Assembly (NCBI GenBank): GCA_018884035.1 | Contig: JAHLFE010000116.1 | Span: 1 to 39,485, forward strand | Direction: 5' to 3' | DNA: 39,485 bases | Origin: Candidatus Anaerobiospirillum pullicola | GTDB lineage: Bacteria; Pseudomonadota; Gammaproteobacteria; Enterobacterales; Succinivibrionaceae | Part shown: positions 9,644 through 20,160 of the stretch, piece after piece | Layout of the letters: the number at the start of each line of letters is the position of its first letter | Position numbering within the stretch: position 1 is the stretch's first letter | Made by a program: the position numbers and the translations under genes | Notes under the pieces: generated by a model | Told to the model about the DNA's origin: nothing | The model's database searches: none | Seen by the model: the letters and a program-made list of their open reading frames with translations, nothing else

Positions 9644-10131
9644 TCAACGCCAGTGCACGTCAGCGAAGGCGTCTGCCCTAATGTTGTAAACAAAGCTCAC
9701 CACGGAATCATTGAGGCCGAGACTAAAGCGTTGACGGCAGAAACAGCGGTTTGCGTGACTTGCTCTAAGAGGGATTCTGCTTCTTCAAGGTGATAGCTGT
9801 GACGTCTGCTACGGGGCATTTCGTCAGGCAAGTGGCCGGTGTGACCGTAGCTGATAGTACAGACGCCAGCGGAGCACTGGTAAGGCTCAAAGCTTAAGCC
9901 CGCAAAGCGTTTGATAAACGCTGCGCGGCATTGACGCATAGCCTCCATATTGCCGTCTTGCAAGTTGGTGCTGAACAGTTCAACTTGCTGGCAAACGTAG
10001 AGCATCCACATCTTACCGTGCTTTATGCCGTATCGTACTGATTTCATTATTATTTTATTTTGTTTTTTGATTGTTTTGCGATATGGTGTCTTGATTTTCT
10101 CTTTGTCGTGTGATAAAAAAGTAAGTATCAA
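9644..10131 (-). pseudogene. Relic of a phage-type lysozyme (GH24 endolysin)
   Basis: The open frame from a TTG at 10131 (with GAGG five bases upstream) encodes 144 residues. From about residue 68 it matches phage lysozymes: FIKRFAGLSFEPYQ, then GVCTISYGHTG, then AEALL-like EAESLLEQV. The catalytic Glu normally found in the FEGL motif is Ala (RFAGL). Near 9715 the frame is lost, and the family signature continues in another frame as VVSFVYNIRADAF before a stop at 9644. So it has lost a catalytic residue, the reading frame and the C-terminal half. The first 65 residues are basic and unlike a lysozyme. It is divergent from the LexA/CI-like regulator at 10167, suggesting that both came from a prophage. 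Confidence 0.72.
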
Positions 10132-10163
10132 CGTTACCTCTTTATCATATCAATAGGAGAAAT
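10103..10163 (+). promoter_or_regulatory. Probable promoter and operator of the three-HTH regulator
   Basis: TTGTCG (10103-10108) and TATCAA (10126-10131) are spaced by 17 bases and could be the -35 and -10. An inverted repeat TGATA-N10-TATCA lies across the spacer and the -10 (about 10111-10130), a natural place for repressor binding and autoregulation. A strong ribosome binding site, AGGAGA, stands at about 10156, before the ATG at 10167. The same interval carries the start of the divergent lysozyme relic. Confidence 0.5.
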
Positions 10164-10166
10164 GCT

Positions 10167-11663
10167 ATGAGCTCTTCTGCTAAATCAGGCTCTTCAACAG
10201 TGAGCCCCGCTGTGGCTCCTGCTGATCAACAGATCGTAATGGAAAAACCAGCTGCGCCGGTGATCGATGTAAGCAAGCTCGATCCTAACGTGAGTCAGGT
10301 GAAGTCTACAAGAGGCCAGCTGGTCAAGTTTCACCGTGAGCCACAATCGAAGCAAGATGTTAAGGAAAATCTTGCTTTCTATCGGGTGTGTGCGGGGCTG
10401 TCTCAACGTAATCTGGCTGATAAGTCTGGTTTTCCTCAGCCTTTTATCGCTAACTGGGAGGCGCCAGATCGCTTTGAGGTTTTTACTTGGGAGCAGGCCA
10501 AAAAGCTCAGCTCTATACTCAATGCTCCTATTGAACACCTCGATCCACGTAACAAGCCGTTTAGCCTCAGAGACGATCCTGGCGAGTACAGATGCCGCAA
10601 TATGGTCATTAAGCTTGTGCTCCCACCGCAGTCCCTGCTCGACCTCAAGAACAACCTGTTCTTTTACCGTATGCGCATGGGGCTTACGCAGGAGCAGCTT
10701 GCAGGGCTGGTGCAGGTGGAAAAAACCGCAGTAGCGCGCTGGGAAAACAAAAAGATCCTCATGTGGCCTAAGTCAGATAAGCTGATGCTGGTGGCCAATG
10801 CGCTTAACGCTGATATAGCTAATTTGGATCCTCTCACTTATCTGGAGGGGCGTGATGTAGCTGACAGCCTGCCTCAGGATGAGGATGAAAGGTTGCGCGC
10901 AGTGGAGGCTCCACGCCGTCTTAATCAGGCTAAAGACAACCTGCGGTTTTATCGCTTGTGCTTGAGCTTGAGCAAGGACAAAGTGGCGGCCAAACTAGGC
11001 GTGCCTGCAATGTCTGTTGCTGCATGGGAAACCAGTAAAAACCATCAGTGGATGGATGCCGCCACACGACGGGCCTTAGCGCATGTCTTAAAGTGCCCAG
11101 AGAGGGCCTTTTCCCCTAGCAGCGAAAAAGACCGCATCGAGGTCTATATGCCTAGCAACAGCCCTACAAGCGCAGCCTCGGCTATGCCCGCTAAAGCTGC
11201 CCCATCCCTGCAATGGGCTTTAGACGCGATTAACGGCCCAGTAGCCAACCTCAAGACTGCAAATAAGGAAGAGCCTAACGCCACGGGCTTATGCCGTCTC
11301 GCTCCTCTAGAGCCCGCCCCAGATGCTTTAGGAGGCATGGTTGATTTCGCACAGATCTGCAAGCTGTCTCCAGATGTGACTTACGCCGTGCTCACCATCA
11401 CCGACGACTCTCTTAAAGCCAGCACCGGTATTGCCAAAGGAGATGTCGTGGTGATTGACACAGCGCAGAACGACCCTCACGCGGTTGCTGGAGAGCTTAT
11501 GGCCGTGGCGCTGCCTAATGAAAAGGCTATGGTCAAGTTTGTGTTTGCTGATCATGACGACCTGATGTTTGCTAACAGCCATACGCCATATAAAGTGTAC
11601 CCAATGCCTAAGAACAGCTTAGTGTTAGGCCGCGTGGTAACCTCCATTAAGGCACATGCCTAA
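10167..11663 (+). CDS. Three-HTH (XRE) transcription regulator with S24/LexA-like C-terminus
   Basis: This 498-residue protein has three repeated XRE-type DNA-binding domains at about 63-127 (GLSQRNLADKSG), 157-221 (GLTQEQLAGLVQ) and 253-316 (SLSKDKVAAKLG). Each is introduced by a similar (L/V/A)K(E/N/D)NL-x-FYR helix. A Pro/Ala/Ser linker (about 325-370) leads to a domain like those of LexA and phage CI repressors. ITDDSL carries the candidate nucleophile S415, and AMVKFVF carries K457, followed by the typical GRVV end. Ser and Lys are both in place, so RecA-stimulated self-cleavage is possible, but I see no clear Ala-Gly cleavage site. One repressor arm per domain could contact three adjacent half-sites. 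It has a good ribosome binding site and a likely terminator at 11695. Its target is unknown. Confidence 0.82.
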   Translation: MSSSAKSGSSTVSPAVAPADQQIVMEKPAAPVIDVSKLDPNVSQVKSTRGQLVKFHREPQSKQDVKENLAFYRVCAGLSQRNLADKSGFPQPFIANWEAPDRFEVFTWEQAKKLSSILNAPIEHLDPRNKPFSLRDDPGEYRCRNMVIKLVLPPQSLLDLKNNLFFYRMRMGLTQEQLAGLVQVEKTAVARWENKKILMWPKSDKLMLVANALNADIANLDPLTYLEGRDVADSLPQDEDERLRAVEAPRRLNQAKDNLRFYRLCLSLSKDKVAAKLGVPAMSVAAWETSKNHQWMDAATRRALAHVLKCPERAFSPSSEKDRIEVYMPSNSPTSAASAMPAKAAPSLQWALDAINGPVANLKTANKEEPNATGLCRLAPLEPAPDALGGMVDFAQICKLSPDVTYAVLTITDDSLKASTGIAKGDVVVIDTAQNDPHAVAGELMAVALPNEKAMVKFVFADHDDLMFANSHTPYKVYPMPKNSLVLGRVVTSIKAHA

Positions 11664-11694
11664 CCACTTACAGTTTAGATACCACTCTCCTTTC

Positions 11695-11722
11695 AAGGCG
11701 TCTTTATGGCGCCTTTATTATC
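11695..11722 (+). terminator. Likely terminator after the three-HTH regulator
   Basis: AAGGCG (11695-11700) pairs with CGCCTT (11710-11715) across a nine-base loop, followed by the T-rich TATTATT. It lies 32 bp after the stop codon. Confidence 0.5.
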
Positions 11723-12060
11723 CAGTGGGTACGACAAAGGACTGCAACCGCGTGCTAGTGCTAACTTACATCGGAGAGCAGGTAAAGCAGAACGCACACA
11801 AGCTGCAAGAGGTGTGGCCATAAGCAGATATAGGCTTATGCTCAGAATCCTTAGGCAAAGAGGACACAAAGCACGACTTGGTATTTGCCACTGAGCAAAC
11901 CGTTGCCTCCATGCTTAAGCGCGACGCCGCCGTATTTGGCCGCTGTTGTCTTATCATCATTGATGATTGCCACCAGCTCTCAGCAGACGGTACCTCACAA
12001 CACCGTATCGTGTTGCGATTGTTGCGCGAGCAATGCCCTCAGATGGGGTATACGGCTTAA
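11719..12060 (+). pseudogene. Fragment of an SF2 DExH helicase (RadD-like)
   Basis: One frame, interrupted by a TAA at 11821, reads like the first helicase lobe. PVGTTK resembles a decayed Walker A (PTGTGK). It is followed almost at once by NRVLVLTYIGEQVKQNAHKL, so a piece is missing between them. After the stop come DLVFATEQTVASML and LIIIDDCHQLS, a DExH box with E changed to D, then a conserved helix RIVLRLLREQCPQM. The frame ends where the TATP motif should begin. Order and wording match RadD/YejH-type helicases as I remember them. The internal stop, missing Walker A segment and absent second lobe make it a pseudogene. Confidence 0.7.
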
Positions 12061-12656
12061 AGGACGGCCTGCTAACGCAACAAAAAGCCCCCATCATTGC
12101 AAGCGAGCATCAGCAGCTAAAGGTAGTGATGGAGTTTAAAAGTATTTACCACCAAGCGGCGCTTGCTGACATCAAGATAAACCGCTAGTACAAGCCTTAT
12201 AATAGTGATCTTCAAAGTAGATCGCTGATCGGTGTGGCTTGGTAAATACTTTTGAACTTCATCAGTAGGTAGGTAGGTAGTACAGCATACGCTGTGGTAA
12301 AGATGCTCTAAGAGCGTAGCAGGGGCGGGCGCTGCTATAGGCGCCAGTACAGCTCCACTAACAGGATGCTGTGGAGTCATTTAGTACTGGCTGTCTTAAG
12401 GCTGTCTGAAAGGAACAAGAGCTTGCTCAGGGGCTGTAAGCAGAGTTGTTACATGCAGCCCCTAAACCTGTAATGCACAACTGATTTCCCTCGGACATAG
12501 CAATCAGTAGCTACTGCTGTAAGCCACCTCAAGATGCACTCTAAGAGCTGGTGACTGGGGCTCCATTGACCGAGAACACTCTACTGACTTGAGCGCTGAT
12601 TAAGGCCATGGTGCAGAATGGTAGGCTACCACTGACTGCGTAAAATTTTGCTAAAA
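12061..12656. other. Gene-free stretch around the first 146-bp element
   Basis: Apart from the 146-bp inverted-repeat element (12123-12268), it holds a (GTAG)4-like tract at 12265-12280 touching the element's end and a perfect dispersed GC-rich motif at 12322-12334. No gene is seen. Confidence 0.5.
12123..12268 (+). mobile_element. 146-bp MITE-like element, copy A
   Basis: The element ends in inverted repeats of about 28 bp. The left end reads GATGGAGTTTAAAAGTATT at 12128, and the right end is the reverse complement of GATGAAGTTCAAAAGTATT. A second copy of exactly the same length lies at 20161-20306 in the opposite orientation and is more than 90% identical by eye. It contains no gene. Equal copy lengths and matching terminal repeats suggest a non-autonomous transposable element. 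No clear target duplication is visible. Confidence 0.75.
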
Positions 12657-12961
12657 GTTCTAACCCTCTTGCCACCCTCTAGAAACTGATGAATAAGCTA
12701 AATCTGTAAAATTAACCTGCACAGTGAAGTGCTCAATATCAGAGAGCACTATAGGGTTAAGGCTAACCCTATGCATGAATTTATAACCAAAAGTCCTACC
12801 CCTCTTACCACCCTCTAGACAGTGATAAATAAGCTAAATCTGTAAAAAAGCCCCATCACTATAGAACACAAAGAGTATGAGGTGAAGCCAAAGCAGGTAA
12901 TGCATGTGGTAACAGGGGGGCGACCACGTTCACCACACCCTCCTGCTACCCTCTGGGAGGT

Positions 12962-13050
12962 GATAAATAAGCCAATCTCCGTTTTGATGCTTGAATTTTG
13001 AGGTTTGCAGTATTTCCTTAGCCAAGCGCCAAAACGGCGCTAGAGTGCAG
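12962..13050 (+). repeat. Hairpin element L1
   Basis: GATAAATAAGCCAAT is followed by arms at 12977-12992 and 13024-13039 (AAGCGCCAAAACGGCG). The 5' arm is the most diverged on the left side (CTCCGTTTTGATGCTT). The 31-base loop contains GCAGTATTTCC. Confidence 0.7.
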
Positions 13051-14027
13051 GGTAAAAATTACGGCTCTCCTCAGAATCTGTGGGTATAGGCTCAAGCCCC
13101 AGTCTTATGTGGTTGGGATAAGGCCAGTGCTAATCAGCAATTAGCCGCCCCATTACCTCCTAAGCGCCCCATAAATTCTGAGGAGAGCCAAAATTACAGA
13201 TGCCGATACATTTTGGGTGGTGCAGAGGGGATAGGGTGGTTGACCTTGGGATAGCCGTACTCATGACCCTATACCCAGCTTGGCTGCTTTTACCCAGAGC
13301 AGCTACCACAGCTTACCTCTAAGCCAACCGCTTTCTCAAGAAGAACCTTCACATCCGAGACACCCACCACCTTATGACGACGTTACATTTAGGGTGACAC
13401 TAACGTGAGGGCAATACGGCCTATGGCTCCTTACCCTTAACCGAGGTGACCCAGTACACTACCACTAAGACCACCACCTGCCTTTAGCCCCCATCTCGTT
13501 ACTCCTGATAGAACGTCCCCACTTGAGGCGTGACCATGTGTCCTTATAGGGTGGCACTGTCGAGGCTACCGCCTGATCTTACCCATGCCTGTGCTCGTAC
13601 CACTGAGCACGTGCCTTGAGGGTGGGGGATGTTACCACATATGAGCTGCCATTGTACCCAGAGACACCCCCTTGGTAATAACCAAACCAGCCAGAGACTC
13701 CTTACTATTCCCGTTACTCAACGGTACATCCAGCCAAGCAACCATGTCAGCTGTGACCAAGCCACATAAACCTCGCTGCTAAGATCAGGGAAGGGGCTAA
13801 GAGTAGGGGGTGGAGTGTAACCTGTAGCCTCTAGAGCGTGCTCATATCACGTGTCCACCGCCTCTGCCACCCTCTAAAACCAGATAAATAAGCCAAAGAG
13901 ACTCTATACACCATAGGCACAGTAAGCCATATCCACCTTGTCGGCCGAGGGTGTCTACCTCATACTCCTGTCTCTCATACTAGGCCGCGATCACGTCCTC
14001 ACACCTTCTTGCCACCCTCTGGAATTT

Positions 14028-14120
14028 GATAAATAAGCCAATCGCCGTTTTGGTGCTTAGATTTTACCGCTGGCAACATTTCCTTAACCAAGCGCCAAAA
14101 CGGCGTTAGAGCGCAGGTGC
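14028..14120 (+). repeat. Hairpin element L2
   Basis: The arms CGCCGTTTTGGTGCTT (14043-14058) and AAGCGCCAAAACGGCG (14090-14105) form 16 pairs with one G-U wobble if read as RNA. A GATAAATAAGC motif precedes it, and TAGAGCGCAGG follows. Confidence 0.8.
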
Positions 14121-15132
14121 TTATATTCTTTGGGTGGAGCAAAGGGAGTAGGGTGGCTGCCCCTAGTACAGCAGCTACCTGTACTCATGACCATACCCAG
14201 CTTGGCTGTTTTTACCCAGAGCAGCTACCACAGCTTACCCATATGCCTATGCCAGCTTATCCGGTTCTAGTGTGCAATTCATGGGGTACTGCATTTGAGC
14301 TCTGCTCAGAGTTTGGTGGATACCACAACTTGGCCTAATACAAACTCCGAAGCGAAGCTGCTTGGCAGAAAGTACCTTGAAGGCACTTCCTTGTCATGCC
14401 CACCACCCTTCTTTCATGGCCCCCCATGAATCGCACACTAGAACCGCTTATCCTTTGACGAACTACCTTTACATCAGAGAGCACCACCACCACCACCTTA
14501 TGACGACGTACCCTGTAGAGTGACACTAACGTGAGCCCTTACGGCATATGGCGCCTTAACCTGAGACCGAGGGCATACGTACCATGCCACTAAGATCAGT
14601 ACCAGCCTTAAGCCATCTGCCATGCTGCTCCTGATAGAACGTCCCCACTGGAGGCGTGACCATGTGTCCTTATAGGGTGGCACTGTCGAGGCTACCGCCT
14701 GATCTTACCCATGCCTGTGCTCGTACCACTGAGCATGTGCCCTTAGGGTGGGTGATGTCTCCACATATGAGCTGCCATTGTACCCAAAGACACCCCCTTG
14801 GTAATAACCAAACCAGCCAGAGACTCCTTACTATTCCCGTTACTCAACGGTACATCCAGCCAAGCAACCATGTCAGCTGTGACAAGCCATATAAACCTCG
14901 CTGCTAAGAGTAGAGGGTGGGGGTAACCTGTAAGCCTCTAGCGCGTGCTCATATCACGTGTCCCCACCTCTGCCATCCTCTACAACCAGATAAATAAGCC
15001 AAAGATACTCTATACACCTTAGGCACAGCAATCCGTATCACCTTGCCATTCGAGGGGGTTTACCTCGTACATCTGTCTCTCATACTGTGCCGCGACCAAG
15101 TCCTCACACCCTCTTGCCACCCTCTGGAATTT

Positions 15133-15226
15133 GATAAATAAGCCAATCGTCGTTTTGGTGCTTAGATTTTACCGTCGGCAGTATTTACCTTAACCAAGCG
15201 CTAAAACGACGTTAGAGCGCAGGTGC
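15133..15226 (+). repeat. Hairpin element L3, with compensatory base change
   Basis: The arms are CGTCGTTTTGGTGCTT (15148-15163) and AAGCGCTAAAACGACG (15196-15211). Compared with L2, C to T in the left arm is matched by G to A in the right arm, so pairing is kept. Confidence 0.8.
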
Positions 15227-16058
15227 CTATATCCTTTGGGTGGAGCAAAGGGAGTAGGGTGGCTGATCATAGTCCCGCAGCTAACCTGTACTCATGACCA
15301 TACCCAACTTGGCTGCTTTTACCCAGAGCAGCTACCACTGCTTAACCCTATACCTGCTTCCCCTAAACTAAACACCCTCATCTCAGAGCCACCCACCTCC
15401 TTATGCCAACCTGACCTTTAGGGTGACACCCACGTGGAAACCATACAGCATATGGCTCCTTATCCAGTGACCGAAGGTACCAGTCCACTGCCACTAAGAT
15501 AAGCACCTGCCTTGAGCCATCTGCTATATTGCTCCTGATAGGACGTCCCCACAGGGGACGTGACCCTGTGTCCTGATATGGTGGCACTGTCGAGGCTACC
15601 ACCTGAGCGTACCCTGCCTGTGCTCATACCCCTGACCTCATGCCCTGAGGGTGTGGAGATGTCAGCACCTATGAGCCAACCACGTGCCCATACCCAACTT
15701 CATGGTGCCCTCAGTACCAGTCAGATCTCCTTACCATGCCTGTACCCGAAGGATAACGCAGAACACGCCACCATGGCCAGTTATGTCCAGCCCCATAGGC
15801 CTCGGTGCTAAGAGATTGGTTGGATAGGGTGCCAAGAGTAGAGAATAGGGGGTAACCGCTAGCCTCTATAGCTGCTCAGACACGTATCCACCACCTTGCC
15901 ACCCTCTAAAACCAGATAAATAAGCCAAAGATGCTTTATATACCCCATACGCAGTAAGTCGTATTCACCTTGCTAGCCGAGGTGGCTACCGCGTGTCTTA
16001 GCCGATAGTAAGGTGCCGCGACCACGTTCTCACACCCTCTTGCCACCCTCTGAAACCT

Positions 16059-16157
16059 GATAAATAAGCCAATCGCCGTTTTGGTGCTTAGATTTTACCG
16101 TCGGCAGTATTTACCTTAATCAAGCGCTAAAACGGCGCTAAAGTGCAGGGTAAAAAG
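16059..16157 (+). repeat. Hairpin element L4
   Basis: The arms are CGCCGTTTTGGTGCTT (16074-16089) and AAGCGCTAAAACGGCG (16132-16147). The loop contains GCAGTATTTACC, a string also present in the ends of the 146-bp element. Confidence 0.8.
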
Positions 16158-17339
16158 TACAAATGACGATACCTTTTGGGTGGTGCAGAGGGGATAGAGT
16201 GGCTGACCTTGGGATAGCCGTACACATGACTTATACCCAGCTTGGCTGTTTTTATCCAGAGCAGCTACCACTGCTTAACCCTATACCTGCTTCCCCTCAA
16301 CTAACCACCCTCATTTCAGAGCCACCCATCTCCTTATGACAACCTGACCTTTAGGGTGACACCAACCGTGGAAACCATACAGCCTATGGCTCCTTAACCT
16401 GAGACCGAGGGCACCACGTACCCAGCCATAAGATCAGCACCTGCCTTGAGCCATCTGCCATGTTGCTCCTGATAGGACGTCTCCACAGGGGACGTGACCA
16501 TGTGTCCTTATAGGGTGTCATGTCGAGGCTACCACCTGAGCTTACCTCAGCCTGTGCTCATACCCCTGACCATTTGCCTTGAGGGTGGGGTGACATCAGC
16601 ACCTATGAGCCTATCACGTGCCCATCCCCAACTTCATGGTGCCCCCAGTACCAGCCAGATCTCCTTACCATGCCCGTTACCCAAGAGTACCACCCAGCGC
16701 AAGCTACCGTGGCAGCTGCCAGCTGTAATCACCAAAGCACCACAGCCCTCGGTGCGAAGAGCAGGTAGGATAGGGTGCCAAGAGTAGGGGATAGGGTGTA
16801 GCCTCTAACCTCTAGAGCGTGCTTAGGCCACCACCCCACTCCCTTGCCACCCTCTAAAAGCAGATAAATAAGCCAAAGATGCCCTATATACCCCATACGT
16901 AGCAAGTTGTACCCATTATGCCTGCAGCTGGTGGTTACCACGTGCCCCTACCATCACACTGTGCCGCTCCCACGTCTTCACACCCTCTTGCCACCCTCTG
17001 TAACCTGATAAATAAGCCAAATCTTGCTGAAACGCAAGGACATTACCCCATCAAGCTAGCACCTCATGCTACCAACGATCGAAGCCTCGGCGGTGCTACC
17101 CTCAGACCGTAACCAAAAGCACCACTAAGAGTCCGCACCTTACTCATACCATGAGGAGTAAACTTGCAAAGATGCTATCCTGAGACCACGTCTCAGTACG
17201 AACCCCAGAGCACCATGATGTACTTCTGACCTTAGGTGCTACCCCATATCTGAGAAATCAGCCCCTGTGATCACCATGCTGAACACACCTTCATACCACC
17301 TCGACCACGTGCCAAGTCCATAGAAGCTTAGGATCCTCA

Positions 17340-17640
17340 TCGCTAAATAGCACCACCCCAAAACATCCAACCAAACACCAGCAAAAAACCACCATAACAC
17401 TCCCATCCATACCCCAATTACATCTTCGTATAATGGTGGATTAAGTTAAGTTTGCTATTTGTGGGAGGTGGGCTGGTTTGGTTGGGGTTTATGGCGGGTT
17501 GGTGTGAGCTAAGGTTAGATGTTGGGGTAGCTGGCAGCTGCTGGCTGGGTTGTATTGTTGTGCGCTGGGGGGGTTGGTGCGGTGACACGTGGGTTAGTAG
17601 CGGGCGATGCTGATTGACTGTACGACGTGCGCGGTGTTCT
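17340..17640. other. Centre of the mirrored array: abrupt strand-composition switch
   Basis: Up to about 17420 the plus strand is very rich in A and C (CCAACCAAACACC...). From about 17460 it is very rich in G and T (GGGAGGTGGGCTGG...). The switch takes place within about 50 bases, around TATAAT at 17429-17434. The repeat motifs change strand on either side of this point. A replication origin, a termination or fork-arrest site, or the start of a long transcript could each give such a pattern. I see no cluster of DnaA boxes and no dif-like site. Confidence 0.5.
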
Positions 17641-18054
17641 CAGGTGCTCATGTGATAGGAAAGGCTTATTTATCAGCTTTTATACTGAAAGTGGCTTATA
17701 TAAGCGCTTTGCTGCTATATACGCTATAAGTTCTATAAGACATGGCAACAGCAGCAGCTGCTGCTCGTGACTAAGGGAACACCCTTGCTTTCTTCTCTGT
17801 TTTAAATTTAACATAACATAAATAGGGTTTTGCAGTAGGGCTGTATGGATTCTGCGTGGCTGTATGAGCTGTTATACATGACATTGGCTATCTCGGCGGC
17901 TATACCGTGCATAAACGGCTTATTTATCAGGTTTTGTATTAAGAATGGCTTATATAAGCTGTTTTTGCTGCTATAACGGGCTGGATACCACTGCGGAGGT
18001 GCTTTGCTCCCGTGGTACGGCAGCTGAAACTGTCCCAAAAGCTTGGTGCTGTAG

Positions 18055-18133
18055 CGCCGTTTTGACGCTTGGTTAAGGTAAATACTGCCAGCTTTTAAAT
18101 CTAAGCACCAAAACGGCGACTGGCTTATTTATG
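18055..18133 (-). repeat. Hairpin element R1 (inverted)
   Basis: The plus-strand arms are CGCCGTTTTGACGCTT (18055-18070) and AAGCACCAAAACGGCG (18103-18118). Read on the minus strand, all 16 positions pair if G-U is allowed. The motif GCTTATTTATG follows at 18123. Confidence 0.78.
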
Positions 18134-19591
18134 CGGTTTTAACACGTGGTAAGACTGTTGCTGAGGATGGACTCATGCTGCTCTTATAGGTGTACTTGGA
18201 AGAAAAGCGCTTATTTATCGCATTTTTGGCACATATGGCTGGTTTAGTGGCTGAAGAGCTGATTCAGCTTGGTACTACTTAGGGTCGGATCATTAAGGTG
18301 GTTGGCTTTGAGGGCCCTTCATTCTGCCAGCCCGTCTTTATGTTTTACCCTTGGACGAGGCGCCACTCTACCCCTGTGCTTTGGGGGCCACCATGATGGT
18401 GGTGGTGGTGACTCTGGTCGTAACGTTACCTTAGAATAGCCTCGTCCTAGGTATAGGTGCTCCTGTGACAAGGGTACCCTTAGTATGGGCAGACGGGATG
18501 AGCTACCTTTCTTTGCTTGAGGTTCCACCCTGCATCCTATGTCTCGATGTGACACCCTCAGGGTACGGGTCAGCTACCACAGGCAACACCCTATAGGTGT
18601 ACCAATGATGGCTGTCATGAAGGAGCAACCTATTACCCAATGTGCTGAGGAATGGTACCCTACCAAGGTCGTAACACCGAGGTATGTCCACTACCTTGGG
18701 GTGCGTGACAAGGTGCCTGTACTGAGAGGGGCTCCACTCACCACCCTCTTAATATGCGTGGACGTGACCACATTATGGTACCATGGATCGAGGGGGCCAT
18801 ACCCGAAGGGTACCAGCACTTCCAGTTATAATTAGGTACCACCCTACCCTACCCTAGCCTTCACTCTACCTTTACCCTTACCCTATGATACCCACCCTCG
18901 TATCGTTACCTAAGATGTCGCTCCCTCGGTAAGGGGCACCATGTGATAAGGGTACCCTGAGGACGAGGTTCTTGATCTAAGGATGTCATTACCCTGTACC
19001 ACCCTATCCCAAGGCTCAACGTTACTCCCTTAGAAGGACGTGGTCGAGGTCACCATATTAATACCCAGTGTACCTGTACTTTGGTACCACCTTAAACCCT
19101 ATGCCTTTGGCTCACCCCCACGTGGTGGCTCATGACTTACCGTCACCACCCTCGGTACCGTAGCAGACCCTATGGGATCCGTAGTGCTGAAAGTATAGTG
19201 AAGTGCCTGTACTTTGTGTACCACCCTACACCCTATGCCTCAATGTGATACCTTCAGGGTACATGGTCGAAGATACCTACTGCATCACCCTATAGGGTAC
19301 CAAGTTGACGGTCATGATGGTGGCCATCATAACACCCTTATGTGAGTAAGGTTGGTACCCTACCAAGACACAGGGTGATGAGGTACGTCCGCGACCTTGT
19401 GGCCAGTGACAAGGTTCGTGTGCTGATGGTGTCAGCCTGCATTACGAGGTATCACCACCACCATCGAACCAGCAAGGTTAGCTTTAGTGCTGACAGCTGG
19501 GTAAGGAGCCACCCTATATGAGGGAGCAAACACCAAGTCAGCATTCTTCGCAGATAGTGCCTCAAAAGTGCTTGTCGTGCTAACTGCATAG

Positions 19592-19671
19592 CGCCGTTTT
19601 GGTGTGTGATTAAGGTAAATACCGCTACCACTAAAAAACTAAACGCCAAAATGGCGATTGCCTTATTTATG
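19592..19671 (-). repeat. Hairpin element R2 (inverted, most diverged)
   Basis: The arms CGCCGTTTTGGTG (from 19592) and AAACGCCAAAATGGCG (19641-19656) keep most pairs but include an A-C mismatch. CCTTATTTATG follows at 19661. Confidence 0.65.
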
Positions 19672-20160
19672 CGGTTTTAACACGCGGTAGGGGCTGTACT
19701 AAGACCACGCTATTTCAGAGCTTAGCTGTAAGCACCTGTGAAAAGCGCTTATTTATGGGATTATCCGCGTAAAAGGCATATCTTGAGCAGTGCTCAGCTT
19801 AAAGGACAGTAGGTGCCATTGTGCGTAGGTGCTCTCTGGGTTAGGAGCTTTGGCTCAGCACCAATGCCCCAGTAAGCTCCCAGCTTTATGCAGATTGACA
19901 ACATTACCCCTGTATCTGTTGGGATGCTACCAAGTCAAGTTGGTTGAAAGGAGGTCATGGGATGTAACCTTACCCTTGGCAGTATGGAGATGAGGTACCC
20001 CTCTCCCTGAGGGTACTTGCATCTTGACCATATTGACGCAGTGGCAACCTATCGCAACCTTAAGCTTAGTCATGGCACCCCTTATGAGGCGACATGCGTA
20101 CCTTGCCTCGTGGTACTCAACCCTCAACATATGCCAGTACTCAGGGAGGGTTCCCTGAAA

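Larger units (their letters stand above)
12657..17110. repeat. Left arm of the repeat array: four or five higher-order units of 0.9-1.1 kb
   Basis: Unit starts are marked by TTTGGGTGG(A/T)GCA(A/G)AGGG at about 13204, 14124, 15231 and 16177. Within each unit the same blocks recur in the same order. They are a block around TACCCAGCTTGGCTG, a block TGTCGAGGCTACC, and two copies of GCCACCCTCT-N9-GATAAATAAGCC about 140 bp apart, the second leading into a hairpin. The exact motif GATAAATAAGC starts at 12824, 12962, 13883, 14028, 14989, 15133, 15915, 16059, 16863 and 17007 (variant at 12688). The innermost pair (16863, 17007) lacks the hairpin. Units differ by 10-20%. No frame over 97 codons is open and none resembles a protein family. 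Confidence 0.85.

Noticed and set aside
12657-17110. CRISPR array
   Set aside because: The repeats are 0.9-1.1 kb higher-order units with diverged copies. The short motif is irregularly spaced and there are no unique spacers of constant length or cas genes.
17340-17460. Chromosomal oriC or dif site
   Set aside because: The composition flip is suggestive, but there is no cluster of DnaA boxes, no dnaA/dnaN-type neighbour and no 28-bp dif-like sequence. It is left as a hypothesis only.
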